From: JAEINY01 sp942490535
GTDB taxonomy: Bacteria; Bacteroidota; Bacteroidia; Bacteroidales; Marinilabiliaceae
Length of the DNA stretch: 64,000 nt
Reading direction: 5' to 3'
Assembly: GCA_942490535.1 (NCBI GenBank)
Contig: CALNXQ010000005.1
Coordinates: forward strand, 1,674,001 to 1,738,000
Shown here piece by piece: positions 8,018 through 18,067 of the stretch. A program made the position numbers and the translations under genes. How positions within the stretch are numbered: position 1 is the first letter of the stretch; each line of letters opens with the position of its first letter. The notes under the pieces are model-generated. The model saw nothing but the letters and a program-made list of their open reading frames with translations, was not told the origin of the DNA and did not search any database.

Positions 8018-8317
8018 ATGAACATTTTTGTTTCAAACTTAACGTATGCCATCACTGATGGTGATTTGAATGATCTTTTTGCGGAATATGGAGAAATTTC
8101 TTCAGCTAAAGTGATCAAAGACCGTGAAACACGTCAGTCAAGAGGTTTTGGATTTGTTGAGATGTCGGATGATGCTGCTGCTAAAAAGGCAATTGCTGAA
8201 TTAGATGGAGCTGAGTATGATGGTAAAGTTATTAAAGTAGCTGAGGCTCGTCCTAAAGGTGATGCACCACGTAAAACTGGTGGATTCAACGGTGGTGGTA
8301 ACCGTCGTCGTTTCTAA
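8018..8317 (+). CDS. Single-RRM RNA-binding protein
   Basis: A 99-residue protein made of one RRM domain (1-78) and a short basic Gly-rich tail (KTGGFNGGGNRRRF). RNP2 reads IFVSNL at the N-terminus and RNP1 reads RGFGFVEM at about 42-49, both with the aromatic residues used to stack on RNA bases. Bacterial proteins of this size resemble cyanobacterial Rbp proteins and are usually linked to cold or stress adaptation and RNA chaperoning. Codon choice (GGT, CGT, AAA) suggests high expression. The long leader could allow autoregulation, which is inference. A clear terminator follows. Confidence 0.93.
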   Translation: MNIFVSNLTYAITDGDLNDLFAEYGEISSAKVIKDRETRQSRGFGFVEMSDDAAAKKAIAELDGAEYDGKVIKVAEARPKGDAPRKTGGFNGGGNRRRF

Positions 8318-8337
8318 TCGACCCATATAAAGATATT

Positions 8338-8368
8338 AAAAAGGCTGCTTTTTTAAAGTGGCCTTTTT
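8338..8368 (+). terminator. Rho-independent terminator after RRM gene
   Basis: Stem AAAAAGGC / GCCTTTTT with a 15-nt loop, 21 nt after the stop codon. Confidence 0.8.
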
Positions 8369-8430
8369 GTGTTTAGTTATTTCTGGTGTGGCGATCAGAG
8401 AATCGTATTTTCAGGCGTTCTGCCGAACAA

Positions 8431-8464
8431 TTGCGCTTCACTTCTGTTTATTCTGATATCTTTG
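8431..8464 (+). promoter_or_regulatory. Promoter of the candidate metal-uptake locus
   Basis: -33 TTG (8431-8433) and an exact -7 TATCTTTG (8457-8464), spacing 23. The start codon at 8475 is only 10 nt beyond the -7 element, so the transcript would be leaderless or nearly so. Confidence 0.5.
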
Positions 8465-8474
8465 CGAGAGTATC

Positions 8475-8843
8475 ATGAAGCGCTATCAGCCACATATCAC
8501 TTTTCTGGTTGCTGTTCTATTCAGTTTTCCTCTGGTGTACCAATCGTTACACCAGCTGGAGCATGTGTTGCCCAAAAGTCATTGCTGCGAGCATCACGAT
8601 ACTAATGAACTGGAAGTCTTTTCAGCTCCATCATCCGATGAGCAGCATTTGCCCGTTATCACTGATCTGGATGAAGCCTGTCCGGTTTGTACTTATGAGC
8701 ATACGGCCTACAATATTCCGGGAGCGCTTCTGAAGTCTGCTTGTTTAAGTTTTCGTTTTCGGCCGCACCTGGATAGTTATCAAGGCGCTCTCCGCGCCTT
8801 TCAAATTCGTACTTTTTCCCTGCGAGCACCACCAGTCTCCTAA
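8475..8843 (+). CDS. Small Cys/His-rich envelope protein with RAPP tail
   Basis: A 122-residue protein with an N-terminal hydrophobic segment (~8-25). The exported part is rich in Cys and His: HQLEH, SHCCEHH, then CPVCTYEH. It ends SLRAPPVS. This plan (N-terminal helix, early His, CC, a CPxC-type motif, terminal RAPP) resembles DUF2946-type small proteins of Proteobacteria, which have been linked to copper. That likeness is mine and unverified. A similar protein lies at 11547-11942 on the other side of the TonB receptor. I infer a periplasmic metal-binding or handover role. Confidence 0.7.
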   Translation: MKRYQPHITFLVAVLFSFPLVYQSLHQLEHVLPKSHCCEHHDTNELEVFSAPSSDEQHLPVITDLDEACPVCTYEHTAYNIPGALLKSACLSFRFRPHLDSYQGALRAFQIRTFSLRAPPVS

Positions 8844-8963
8844 TCATTCTTATAACTATTTATTGGATTGCTACTCTCTATTTACAAAGGAGTGGCGTGT
8901 TTACGTGTTCTGTTTTTAGAGGGCATCGTTCAGGGATGTTGATTATATTTTCTGACACACAGC

Positions 8964-11390
8964 ATGCGTTTGATTACATTATTAATTGGAATGAATCAGA
9001 TGAGAGCACTTGTAATGATTACCTGGATGGTGATGGGCTTGAGCCTGACTGGTAATGGGCAGTTGCAGTATACCATTTCAGGTACGGTGACTGATGATGC
9101 CGGGCTTCCTTTGCCGGGTTGTCATGTGCATTACCGCGATGTATGTAGTATTACCGATAGTCAGGGGCAGTATCTGTTTACTCGTACTCAGGCCGGTCCT
9201 ACCCGGCTATTATTTACTTTTGTGGGATTTCAATCCGTTGATACGCTGATTGTGGTGAAGGCCGATCATGTGTTGGATATTACCGTCAGACCGGATGTTC
9301 AGGCCCTGAACGAAGTGGCAGTAATTTCTCAGCGCACCCTGTCAGCCGGAGCGCTGCGGCAAGAGCCGGTTACGAATGCCCTGGTGATGCAAAACTACGC
9401 CGGCACCTTTGCCAAATCCATTGAGCGCATTGTGGGGGTGAACACCATGGACATTGGTGTGAGTGCCTCCAAGCCGGTAATCCGGGGCATGAGTTCCAAC
9501 CGGGTAGTGGTAAGTGAGAATGGCATTAAGCAGGAAGGGCAGCAATGGGGTGCTGATCATGGCTTAGAGCTGGATCCCTTCAGTGTGGAATCGGCGGTCG
9601 TGGTAAAAGGGGCTTCCGGCATTGAGTATGGGAGCGATGCCATTGGTGGCTATGTGCAGGTGCGTAATGACAATGTGCCGTCCAAACAATCGCTATCCGG
9701 CGATGCCACCTTGTTGGGCCGCTCGGTAAATAATACCCTGGGGGCCTCCTTGTATATTCAAGGACGTGGTGACCGATTCTTCTACAAAGGACGGGTTTCG
9801 GCACTTGATTTTGGAGATTATAAAATTCCCACCGATAGCATCGTTTACCTGACACGTGACATTCCCATCTATAACAAGCGCTTGAAAAATACGGCAGGGA
9901 ATGAGTTAAATCTGAGCGGGCAAGTGGGGGTGTTGACAGAACGGCTGAAATCGACCGTATCCGTCAGTCGGGTGTATCAGAAAAGCGGTTTTTTTCCGGG
10001 TGCCCATGGAGCTCCCGATTTAGACCGGGTAAGTGATGATGGGGATGATCGAAATGTGGCGTTTCCATTTCAGGTGGCTTCTCATCTCAAGGTTCTCAGT
10101 AATACCCGTTACTATTTGGGCACAGGTGCATTCTTAGTCGATTTGGGGTATCAAAACAATCACCGGCAAGAATGGAGTGCCTTTCACACGCATTACCCCA
10201 ACCAGACGCCGCCGGATCAGAATTCCGATTTGGAGCTGGACTTCAGGTTGCATACCTACAATGTCAATTTGAAGTATGAATGGGCATATGGGGAAGGTTT
10301 TAAGTTAGTAGTGGGGACGCAGAATCAGTGGAAAGAAAATGACATAGCGGGGTATAATTTTTTATTACCAGCCTACTCGGCTTTTAATAGCGGCTGGTTT
10401 GCCAAGCATGAGCTGCGATGGAGTGATCGGCTTACTTTATTTGCAGCTCTTCGTTACGATTGGAGTCAATTGCAGACGGTGGGATTCTTTGATCCGGTGC
10501 TGTACGACTATTTTATCGCTCAGGGGCAATCAGAAGAGGAAGCGAATTTTTATGCCAATCGCAGTGAGGCTATGGATAAGCAACAGCACGATTTTTCCTG
10601 GATGTTGGGCGCGGTGCTGAGACCTGGCGAGGCAATATCCGTGAGTTTGAATCTCGGCAAAACCTTTCGCTCTCCTACAGCCATTGAATTAGGAGCCAAC
10701 GGCATTCACCACGGTTCCTTCCGTCATGAAGTAGGCGACCCGGATCTTTCCTCTGAAAAAAGCTATTATCTGGATGGTAGCCTGGATTGGAGTGGGGACA
10801 AGAGCACATTTTATATCGGGCCCTACCTTTATTATTTTACCAATTATCTATTCCTGCAACCCACCGGCGAATGGAGTGCGCTGCCCCATGCCGGTCAGTT
10901 ATACCGCTATTCCCAATCTGAGGCATTAATGGCTGGTCTGGAGGTGTCAATGGAGCACGACTTTTCAATGAAATGGTCGGGCTTGATCAATGTGGAGTAC
11001 ATTTATAATCGCCAGTTAGGCCGCGCAACCAAAGAAAACTACCCCTTGCCTTTTTCGACGCCGGTCAATGGGTTTGCGGAATTGAGTTATGAACCTTTTC
11101 AGGCGTCCCCTCAAAATCGAAACTGGCGGTTTTTTGTGAATAGTCGCTTTGCGTTGGATCAGAACCGGATTGCCAGAAATGAACAAGTTACGCCCGGATA
11201 TGTCCTTATGGGAGGCGGGGTGTCGGTGGATATCAACACAAAGTCACTCCCATGGCAACTCCTGTTTCAGGTAAATAACCTCCTGAACCGGAAGTATTAT
11301 AATCATGTGAGCTTTTATCGGAAACTGGAAATTCCCGAATCTGGGCGTAATTTTCAGCTGATGGTAAAGGTTCCGTTCGCGGTACGATAA
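8964..11390 (+). CDS. TonB-dependent outer-membrane receptor
   Basis: An 808-residue receptor with a signal peptide. The ATG at 9000 (MRALVMITWMVMG) may be the true start, since the first 12 codons lengthen the signal. A carboxypeptidase-regulatory-like domain (~35-110; ISGTVTDDAGLPLPG) precedes a Ton-box-like LNEVAVIS, a plug (VVRGMSSNRVVV, GASGIEYGSDAIGG) and a long barrel ending in VPFAVR with a C-terminal aromatic pattern (YYNHVSFYRKLEIPESGRNFQLMVKV). It transports a siderophore, metal chelate or similar ligand with TonB/ExbBD energy. Context with Cys/His-rich and His-rich partner proteins suggests a metal, which is inference. Confidence 0.93.
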   Translation: MRLITLLIGMNQMRALVMITWMVMGLSLTGNGQLQYTISGTVTDDAGLPLPGCHVHYRDVCSITDSQGQYLFTRTQAGPTRLLFTFVGFQSVDTLIVVKADHVLDITVRPDVQALNEVAVISQRTLSAGALRQEPVTNALVMQNYAGTFAKSIERIVGVNTMDIGVSASKPVIRGMSSNRVVVSENGIKQEGQQWGADHGLELDPFSVESAVVVKGASGIEYGSDAIGGYVQVRNDNVPSKQSLSGDATLLGRSVNNTLGASLYIQGRGDRFFYKGRVSALDFGDYKIPTDSIVYLTRDIPIYNKRLKNTAGNELNLSGQVGVLTERLKSTVSVSRVYQKSGFFPGAHGAPDLDRVSDDGDDRNVAFPFQVASHLKVLSNTRYYLGTGAFLVDLGYQNNHRQEWSAFHTHYPNQTPPDQNSDLELDFRLHTYNVNLKYEWAYGEGFKLVVGTQNQWKENDIAGYNFLLPAYSAFNSGWFAKHELRWSDRLTLFAALRYDWSQLQTVGFFDPVLYDYFIAQGQSEEEANFYANRSEAMDKQQHDFSWMLGAVLRPGEAISVSLNLGKTFRSPTAIELGANGIHHGSFRHEVGDPDLSSEKSYYLDGSLDWSGDKSTFYIGPYLYYFTNYLFLQPTGEWSALPHAGQLYRYSQSEALMAGLEVSMEHDFSMKWSGLINVEYIYNRQLGRATKENYPLPFSTPVNGFAELSYEPFQASPQNRNWRFFVNSRFALDQNRIARNEQVTPGYVLMGGGVSVDINTKSLPWQLLFQVNNLLNRKYYNHVSFYRKLEIPESGRNFQLMVKVPFAVR

Positions 11391-11546
11391 AGCAACAAGC
11401 CGGGTTTGAATGGTAGGATGAAAGTGGGATTTAGGTGGTGGTGAGGGCAGTGAATTTTTTTAGTCGAACACAGTAGAAGGTCTTTGGATTCAAATTGTGT
11501 TTGAAGTTTAGTAGGTTATTGATTTGTAAAGCAGTTGTTTTTGTGC

Positions 11547-11942
11547 ATGAAGCAATCCTATAAATATCTGGCTGTGTTTCTGGTGGTCTCCTTTGGTTTT
11601 ATGGAGGTGACCCGTGATGTGCACTATGTGTTGCACCATCGACCTCAGGGAGTCTTCAAAGATGTATTTGCAGGATGGAAAGCGGACGAAATGCATGCCT
11701 GTTGTGCGCTTGAAATAGATTCAGGGAGTGCAGTTGAAACGGTTGTGACGCAACAATTGGGGCGCTGTCCATATGAACATGTCAAGTGGATGCCCTTTCG
11801 ATCGCCGGAACCACTTTTTTTTCGTGGAAGAACTGTTTTTCTAAAACAAGTTTTGAATGCATTGAATGTGCGTGGTATTATCAAACGAATGGCATTTGAC
11901 CACCGTTTGCGGGCTCCACCATTAAACGACGCATATTCATAA
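11547..11942 (+). CDS. Small Cys/His envelope protein with RAPP motif, related in plan to the 8475 protein
   Basis: A 131-residue protein. The ATG at 11547 is chosen because an upstream in-frame start adds only MFLC. There is an N-terminal hydrophobic segment (~5-22), then DVHYVLHH, HACC and RCPYEHVKW, and it ends DHRLRAPPLNDAYS. The order of elements (helix, His pair, CC, CP-x-x-H, RAPP) parallels the 8475-8843 protein, although overall identity is low. It stands between the TonB receptor and the DUF4625 lipoprotein. A role in metal capture is inferred from composition and location only. Confidence 0.65.
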   Translation: MKQSYKYLAVFLVVSFGFMEVTRDVHYVLHHRPQGVFKDVFAGWKADEMHACCALEIDSGSAVETVVTQQLGRCPYEHVKWMPFRSPEPLFFRGRTVFLKQVLNALNVRGIIKRMAFDHRLRAPPLNDAYS

Positions 11943-12030
11943 CTGAAAAGGATGTATTTAATAATTAATTCCCCATCGAAAACGGATGGTATCAGATGTA
12001 TGATTACCATCATTAATAAAAGAAAAAATA

Positions 12031-12540
12031 ATGAAAGACTTTAATAAAATTATTCAGCTCCTAGTATTCTTAATGTTTAGCTTTTTCATGGCTTCGTGCA
12101 GCGATGATGAGGTGGATAATGCCAAACCGATCATTCAGTTGGTGGCCCCGGTTAATAATGGCGTGTTGCATATAGGGGGTGAGGTAGATTTTGTTTGTGA
12201 ATTTGTGGATGATGTGGAGTTGCGGTCCTATAAAATTGAGATTCACAGTAACTTCGATGGTCATACGCATGAGCGTGCTGCGCTGAAGTCAGTCAAGGAA
12301 GAGCATGGTCATCCCTGGTCATATACCAACACCTGGAACTTTGAGGCAGGTAAGAAGAATGAAGATGTACATCATCATGCCATCCAAATTCCGGAAACTA
12401 TTTTAGTGGATGGCGTTGAAGAACAGGTGGCTGAAGGTGAATATCACTTTGGTGTTTACTGTGTCGATGCGGCCGGAAATGAAAATAAAGTGTTTGTAAA
12501 AGTCATGATTGAGCACGGTATCGATGAGCATGGCCACTGA
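12031..12540 (+). CDS. His-rich DUF4625 lipoprotein
   Basis: A 169-residue lipoprotein. The N-terminal signal ends in a lipobox (FFMASC), with Cys23 the likely acylated residue. The mature part is one Ig-like beta domain of the DUF4625 type (PIIQLVAPVNNGVLHIGGEVDF, DDVELRSYKIEIHSNF). His residues cluster in loops: HTHER, EEHGHPW, DVHHHAI and the tail HGIDEHGH. Such clustering suits binding of a transition metal at the outer surface. The gene is last in the TonB receptor locus and is followed by a long inverted repeat. Confidence 0.8.
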   Translation: MKDFNKIIQLLVFLMFSFFMASCSDDEVDNAKPIIQLVAPVNNGVLHIGGEVDFVCEFVDDVELRSYKIEIHSNFDGHTHERAALKSVKEEHGHPWSYTNTWNFEAGKKNEDVHHHAIQIPETILVDGVEEQVAEGEYHFGVYCVDAAGNENKVFVKVMIEHGIDEHGH

Positions 12541-12576
12541 TAAGGCACTTACGATAGTACTGTAATTATAAGATAT

Positions 12577-12621
12577 GTTCCATGTAACGTCAGATGTGTC
12601 TATCGAAACGTTGCATGGAAC
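12577..12621 (+). terminator. Long inverted repeat after DUF4625 gene
   Basis: 14-nt arms GTTCCATGTAACGT (12577-12590) and ACGTTGCATGGAAC (12608-12621) pair with a single G-U, around a 17-nt loop. Only a short T-run follows (CTTTTATG), so it is a probable terminator or an RNA processing element. Confidence 0.5.
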
Positions 12622-12694
12622 TGCATCTTTTATGTTGACGAGGACGGTCATCTTCGCCATTATTAACATCTTTGCAAAAAAAAAATAGAATCAC

Positions 12695-12892
12695 ATGGAC
12701 GGAACAAAACGCGCTCACATTAAGCCTGGGATAGAAGTAGCCATTGTATTAAAGCAAGATCAGCGCAGTGGTAAATTAACAGAAGGAGTTGTGAAAGATA
12801 TCCTGACCAAATCACCCAATCATCCACATGGCATTAAAGTGCGATTGGAAGATGGCCAGGTAGGACGGGTTAAGGAGATTCTGGAAGATTAG
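12695..12892 (+). CDS. YwbE family protein
   Basis: A 65-residue basic protein that matches the whole YwbE/DUF2196 family: RAHIKPGIEVAIVLKQDQRSGKL, LTKSPNHPHGIKVRL and GRVKEI are the conserved blocks. It is a compact beta-rich domain of unknown function, found across Firmicutes and Bacteroidota. No signal or membrane segment. It is probably monocistronic, since the next gene starts almost 400 nt later, after a terminator. Confidence 0.9.
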   Translation: MDGTKRAHIKPGIEVAIVLKQDQRSGKLTEGVVKDILTKSPNHPHGIKVRLEDGQVGRVKEILED

Positions 12893-13092
12893 CAATGGTA
12901 GATTCAGAAGATGTTACTCAATGTTAAAAGCAAAATTACCAAATTCTTTTGGCCCGGTTTTTGATTTTGTCAGCCAATGAATAGGGTAGTGATACGGTCA
13001 ATTATTGCTTATAATAATATCACAGAGGTTGATCCTTTGTGGCTATTCAGTTGTTGGTAAGCAGTACAATATAATAGGAGAGTCTGATAATA

Positions 13093-13161
13093 TGGACTGA
13101 AGTAATAGATCATTACGGGCAAGGGGAAAATAGCCGGTATCTACTTCAGTCCATTTTTTTT
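13093..13161 (+). terminator. Strong terminator, possible 3' end of a small RNA
   Basis: 12-bp perfect arms TGGACTGAAGTA (13093-13104) and TACTTCAGTCCA (13142-13153) flank a 37-nt loop and are followed directly by eight T. It lies 200 nt after the YwbE stop, so it either ends a long YwbE 3' UTR or belongs to an unannotated RNA in 12900-13160. No protein gene is evident in 12893-13274. Confidence 0.65.
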
Positions 13162-13274
13162 GCATAAGCCTGTTACGCTGGGATGTCCCGTAGCTTTTGT
13201 CAATTCTTTTACCGGAAGAAAGCGTAGTTAACAAAAATTTTATAAATTCGTTTTCAAAATATAGAAAACGAAAA

Positions 13275-16199
13275 ATGGAAGATCCGTTACCCGATTATCC
13301 CTTTGACGAATTAAAAAAACACCTTAAAGGGGATCTTTTTTTTGATGATACCACAAGAACCCTTTATTCTACCGATGCATCTGCTTATTTTGAGAAACCC
13401 ATAGGGGTTGTTCGTCCCCGTGATGCACGCGATGTGGAAAGCATTGTGCGCTTTGCGGACCGGCACCATTTACCCCTCATTCCACGTACGGCTGGTACTT
13501 CTTTGGCCGGCCAGGTCGTTGGCGCTGGCTTGGTGGTGGATGTGGGCCGCTACATGAATAAAGTAATAGAACTCAATGTGGATGAAAAGTGGGTACGGGT
13601 GGAGCCGGGTGTTGTGTTGGATGAGCTCAATCAGTACCTGGAGGCGCACGGGTTATTTTTCGGACCAGAGACCTCTACTTCCAATCGCTGTATGATTGGG
13701 GGCATGGTAGGTAATAATTCCTGTGGCGCACACTCAATTTTATATGGTAGTACGCGGGATCACACCTTGGAGGTCAAAGGTTTTTTAAGTGACGGGCAAG
13801 AAGTAACGTTTAAAGCACTCCAGAAATGGGAGTATGAGATCAAGTGTCGCAAAGAGTCCTTCGAAGGATTGGTGTATCGCTCTGTGCGGGATATACTGAC
13901 CAACAAGGAAAACCGAAAATCCATCCGGAAAGAGTTTCCACATCCGGATATTCATCGTCGAAACACCGGTTATGCCTTGGATTTATTAATGGACAGTGCG
14001 CCGTTTACAGAAGCGGGGGATGCCTTTAATATGTGTAAACTGTTGGCCGGTTCTGAAGGAACACTTTTCTTTACGTCGGAGGTTAAGCTCAACCTCGTGG
14101 ATCTGCCACCCAAACATAAGGGCTTGGTGTGTGTGCATCTGCATTCCATTAAAGAGGCATTGGTGGCCAATCTGGTGGCTTTGGATTTTAAACCCGGTGC
14201 TGTGGAGTTGATGGATAAAACCATCATGGATTTGACTAAGGATAACCCCCTGCAGTTGAAAAACCGGTTTTTTGTGGAAGGTGATCCAGCAGCGCTTTTG
14301 CTGGTAGAGTTTGCCCGTCATTCCCAACAAGAGATTGAAGACCTCGCTACCGGTATGATTGCGGCACTGAAAGAAAAGGGTTTTGGTTATTCGTTTCCGG
14401 TGCTGTATGGGAAAGATATAAATAAGGTATGGGCTTTACGAAAAGCTGGCCTGGGTGTATTGGCCAATATGCCGGGTGATGATCGGCCGGTTCCGGTGAT
14501 TGAAGATACGGCGGTTCTTCCGGAAGATATTCCAGCCTTTATTGAGGATATTGATGCCATGTTGGCAAAATATGGAAAGGCTTGTGTGTACTATGCCCAC
14601 ATCGGTAGTGGAGAGTTGCACCTTCGTCCGGTATTGAATATGAAGAAAGTGGAAGATGTGGAGCTGTTTTCTAAAATCGCTGAGGATACAGCCCACATTG
14701 TTAAGAAATACAGAGGTTCCTTGAGCGGTGAACATGGCGATGGTCGTTTGCGTGGTCAGTTTATCCCGTTGATGGTAGGTGAGCATAATTATAAGCTGTT
14801 CAAACAGGTCAAGCAGATATTTGATCCTAAAGGGATATTTAATCCTGGTAAGATCACTGAAACGCCGGTGATGAATACGGCCTTACGCTATAAAACCGGC
14901 CCCAATGAAATCATCCCATCCCCATTGTTTAATTGGGAGTCGACCTTGGGAGTGGTTCGGGCTGCTGAGAAATGCAGCGGTTCGGGTGATTGCCGAAAGA
15001 CGCATTTGATTGGCGGTACCATGTGTCCCAGTTACATGGGCACACGGGATGAAATGCATTCAACCCGGGCCCGTGCCAATGTGTTGCGGGAGTTTTTTGC
15101 CGGGGCCATTACGCCTGATAAAATAGGATATGAGGAGGTGAAGTCGGTATTGGATTTGTGTCTCTCCTGCAAAGCTTGCAAATCTGAATGTCCGAGCAAT
15201 GTGGACATGACTAAGCTGAAGGCGGAGTTTCTTCACCATTACCATCGGCAATTTGGCGTTCCTCTACGATCGACAGTGATTGCTTTATTACCGACGATTA
15301 ATAAATACTTTGCTCCATTTTCATACCTATATAATATAGGTATCCAATTGGCTTTTGTTCGCCGATTGAATGATCGCTGGTTGGGGATTTCGAAGAAACG
15401 GAGTCTGCCAAAACTGAGTCGTCAGACTCTTCGCAGCTGGTATCGAAAGAATATTAAAGGGAGTAATGGGCGTAAAGTTTTGTTGTTAGCCGATGAGTTT
15501 ACTAATTTCAATGATGCTGAAGTGGGTATTGAAGCTGTCTTGCTTCTTGAAAAGTTAGGGTATCAGGTTATTATTCCTGCTCATTTCGAGAGTGGGCGTA
15601 CCTATTTGTCTAAGGGCTTATTGAAGCAGGCGCAAAAGATAGCTATTAAGAATGTAAAGGCGTTGTCCGGTTATCTTCAAGATGAGGTTCAGCTGGTGGG
15701 AATAGAGCCGTCCGCCATTCTTACGTTTCGCGATGAATATCCTGATTTGGTTCACCCTGCCTTAAAAGGCGAGGCGTTGAAACTGGCTGCTCGCTCCAAA
15801 ACCTTTGAAGAGTTTCTTGCTGGTGAATATGAATTGGGCCATATTACATCGGAGGCCTTTACCAAAGAAACACAGAATATTCGGTTTCATGCTCACTGTT
15901 ATCAAAAAGCGTTGTCTGATACTTCGCTGACGAAAAAAGTATTGGAGATACCAGAGAATTATTCGGCTCAGGAAATTCCTTCTGGCTGTTGTGGCATGGC
16001 AGGTGCCTTTGGGTATGAGAAAGAGCACTACGATGTGTCCATGAAAATAGGCGAATTGGTATTGTTTCCAGATGTGAGACAACACAAGGAGGATGTTTTA
16101 ATTGCTGCAGCCGGCACTTCATGCCGTCATCAGATAAAAGAGGGAACTGAGGTGGATGCTTTTCATCCCGCTCACATATTATATAAGGCCCTTCTGTAA
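13275..16199 (+). CDS. FAD-linked 2-hydroxyacid dehydrogenase fused to Fe-S oxidoreductase (GlcD + GlpC type)
   Basis: A 974-residue fusion. The ATG at 13275 (MEDPLPDYPF) is chosen; an in-frame TTG at 13197 adds 26 unlikely residues. An FAD-binding-4 domain (~35-240: IPRTAGTSLAGQVVG, MIGGMVGNNSCGAHS) and FAD-oxidase C domain (~260-530: SGEHGDGRLRGQF) are followed by two cysteine-rich 4Fe-4S motifs (CSGSGDCRK...MCPSYMGTRDEMHSTRARAN and CLSCKACKSECP). A C-terminal CCG domain contains HAHCYQKAL and SGCCGMAGAFG. Size and order match YdiJ-type D-2-hydroxyacid (D-lactate or D-2-hydroxyglutarate) dehydrogenases that feed electrons to the respiratory chain. The exact substrate cannot be read from sequence. 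Confidence 0.92.
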   Translation: MEDPLPDYPFDELKKHLKGDLFFDDTTRTLYSTDASAYFEKPIGVVRPRDARDVESIVRFADRHHLPLIPRTAGTSLAGQVVGAGLVVDVGRYMNKVIELNVDEKWVRVEPGVVLDELNQYLEAHGLFFGPETSTSNRCMIGGMVGNNSCGAHSILYGSTRDHTLEVKGFLSDGQEVTFKALQKWEYEIKCRKESFEGLVYRSVRDILTNKENRKSIRKEFPHPDIHRRNTGYALDLLMDSAPFTEAGDAFNMCKLLAGSEGTLFFTSEVKLNLVDLPPKHKGLVCVHLHSIKEALVANLVALDFKPGAVELMDKTIMDLTKDNPLQLKNRFFVEGDPAALLLVEFARHSQQEIEDLATGMIAALKEKGFGYSFPVLYGKDINKVWALRKAGLGVLANMPGDDRPVPVIEDTAVLPEDIPAFIEDIDAMLAKYGKACVYYAHIGSGELHLRPVLNMKKVEDVELFSKIAEDTAHIVKKYRGSLSGEHGDGRLRGQFIPLMVGEHNYKLFKQVKQIFDPKGIFNPGKITETPVMNTALRYKTGPNEIIPSPLFNWESTLGVVRAAEKCSGSGDCRKTHLIGGTMCPSYMGTRDEMHSTRARANVLREFFAGAITPDKIGYEEVKSVLDLCLSCKACKSECPSNVDMTKLKAEFLHHYHRQFGVPLRSTVIALLPTINKYFAPFSYLYNIGIQLAFVRRLNDRWLGISKKRSLPKLSRQTLRSWYRKNIKGSNGRKVLLLADEFTNFNDAEVGIEAVLLLEKLGYQVIIPAHFESGRTYLSKGLLKQAQKIAIKNVKALSGYLQDEVQLVGIEPSAILTFRDEYPDLVHPALKGEALKLAARSKTFEEFLAGEYELGHITSEAFTKETQNIRFHAHCYQKALSDTSLTKKVLEIPENYSAQEIPSGCCGMAGAFGYEKEHYDVSMKIGELVLFPDVRQHKEDVLIAAAGTSCRHQIKEGTEVDAFHPAHILYKALL

Positions 16200-16535
16200 A
16201 GGGATGTGTAGAGTTGAAAAGGGTGTGGTTTTGAGAAATAGTAAGATGCTGGAAGGTTTTAAAAGGTTGGTTAGTATGAGGGGTGATGATTGTCATGTTT
16301 GGAGATTGCTTACAGTTTTTGATGTTTGTGCGGGTCTGAATTAGATGATTATTGTCATAAAGTGTTGCAGAACATGTTTTGAGTCGCTGTAAGTATCTGA
16401 GATACAGTCTCTGAAAAAAATAGAGAAAAAAGTAAAATTTCCTTATAAATTGTTACGAGCTAAATCAAAAAACTCTATTTTTGATTCCATAAACGAATCC
16501 AATTTAAACAGATCCAAATTAAATACCTTTTCGAT
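16200..16535 (+). promoter_or_regulatory. GDH1 upstream region with probable promoter
   Basis: No gene here. An exact -7 TATTTTTG lies at 16476-16483, with a possible -33 TTG at 16450-16452 (spacing 23), giving a leader of about 45 nt. The leader holds a near-direct repeat, AATCCAATTTAAA and ATCCAAATTAAA (16496 and 16512), of unknown meaning. Confidence 0.5.
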
Positions 16536-17873
<1,338 letters not shown>

Positions 17874-17884
17874 ATTTTTCTTAA

Positions 17885-17929
17885 TGCAACAATAACAGGC
17901 CGTCTCCTCCCCGAGACGGCTTTGTTGCA
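17885..17929 (+). terminator. Rho-independent terminator after GDH1
   Basis: An inner 8-bp stem GCCGTCTC / GAGACGGC is enclosed by outer TGCAAC / GTTGCA arms, 12 nt after the GDH1 stop. Confidence 0.75.
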
Positions 17930-18067
17930 GTATTTAGGCCGTAAACACGAGGAGGCCTGTCGTTTTTGTGGCCGCAACCATGGGATCAAGAAACTCTTTC
18001 TTGCTTTTCCTTTCTCCTTGTTACTTATCGTTTGTATGTTTGCAGCTGAATTAATTTTTTTTGAATA

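Noticed and set aside
13197..13274. Longer N-terminus of the FAD/Fe-S dehydrogenase from TTG
   Set aside because: The extra 26 residues are unlike family openings, and the ATG at 13275 fits better.
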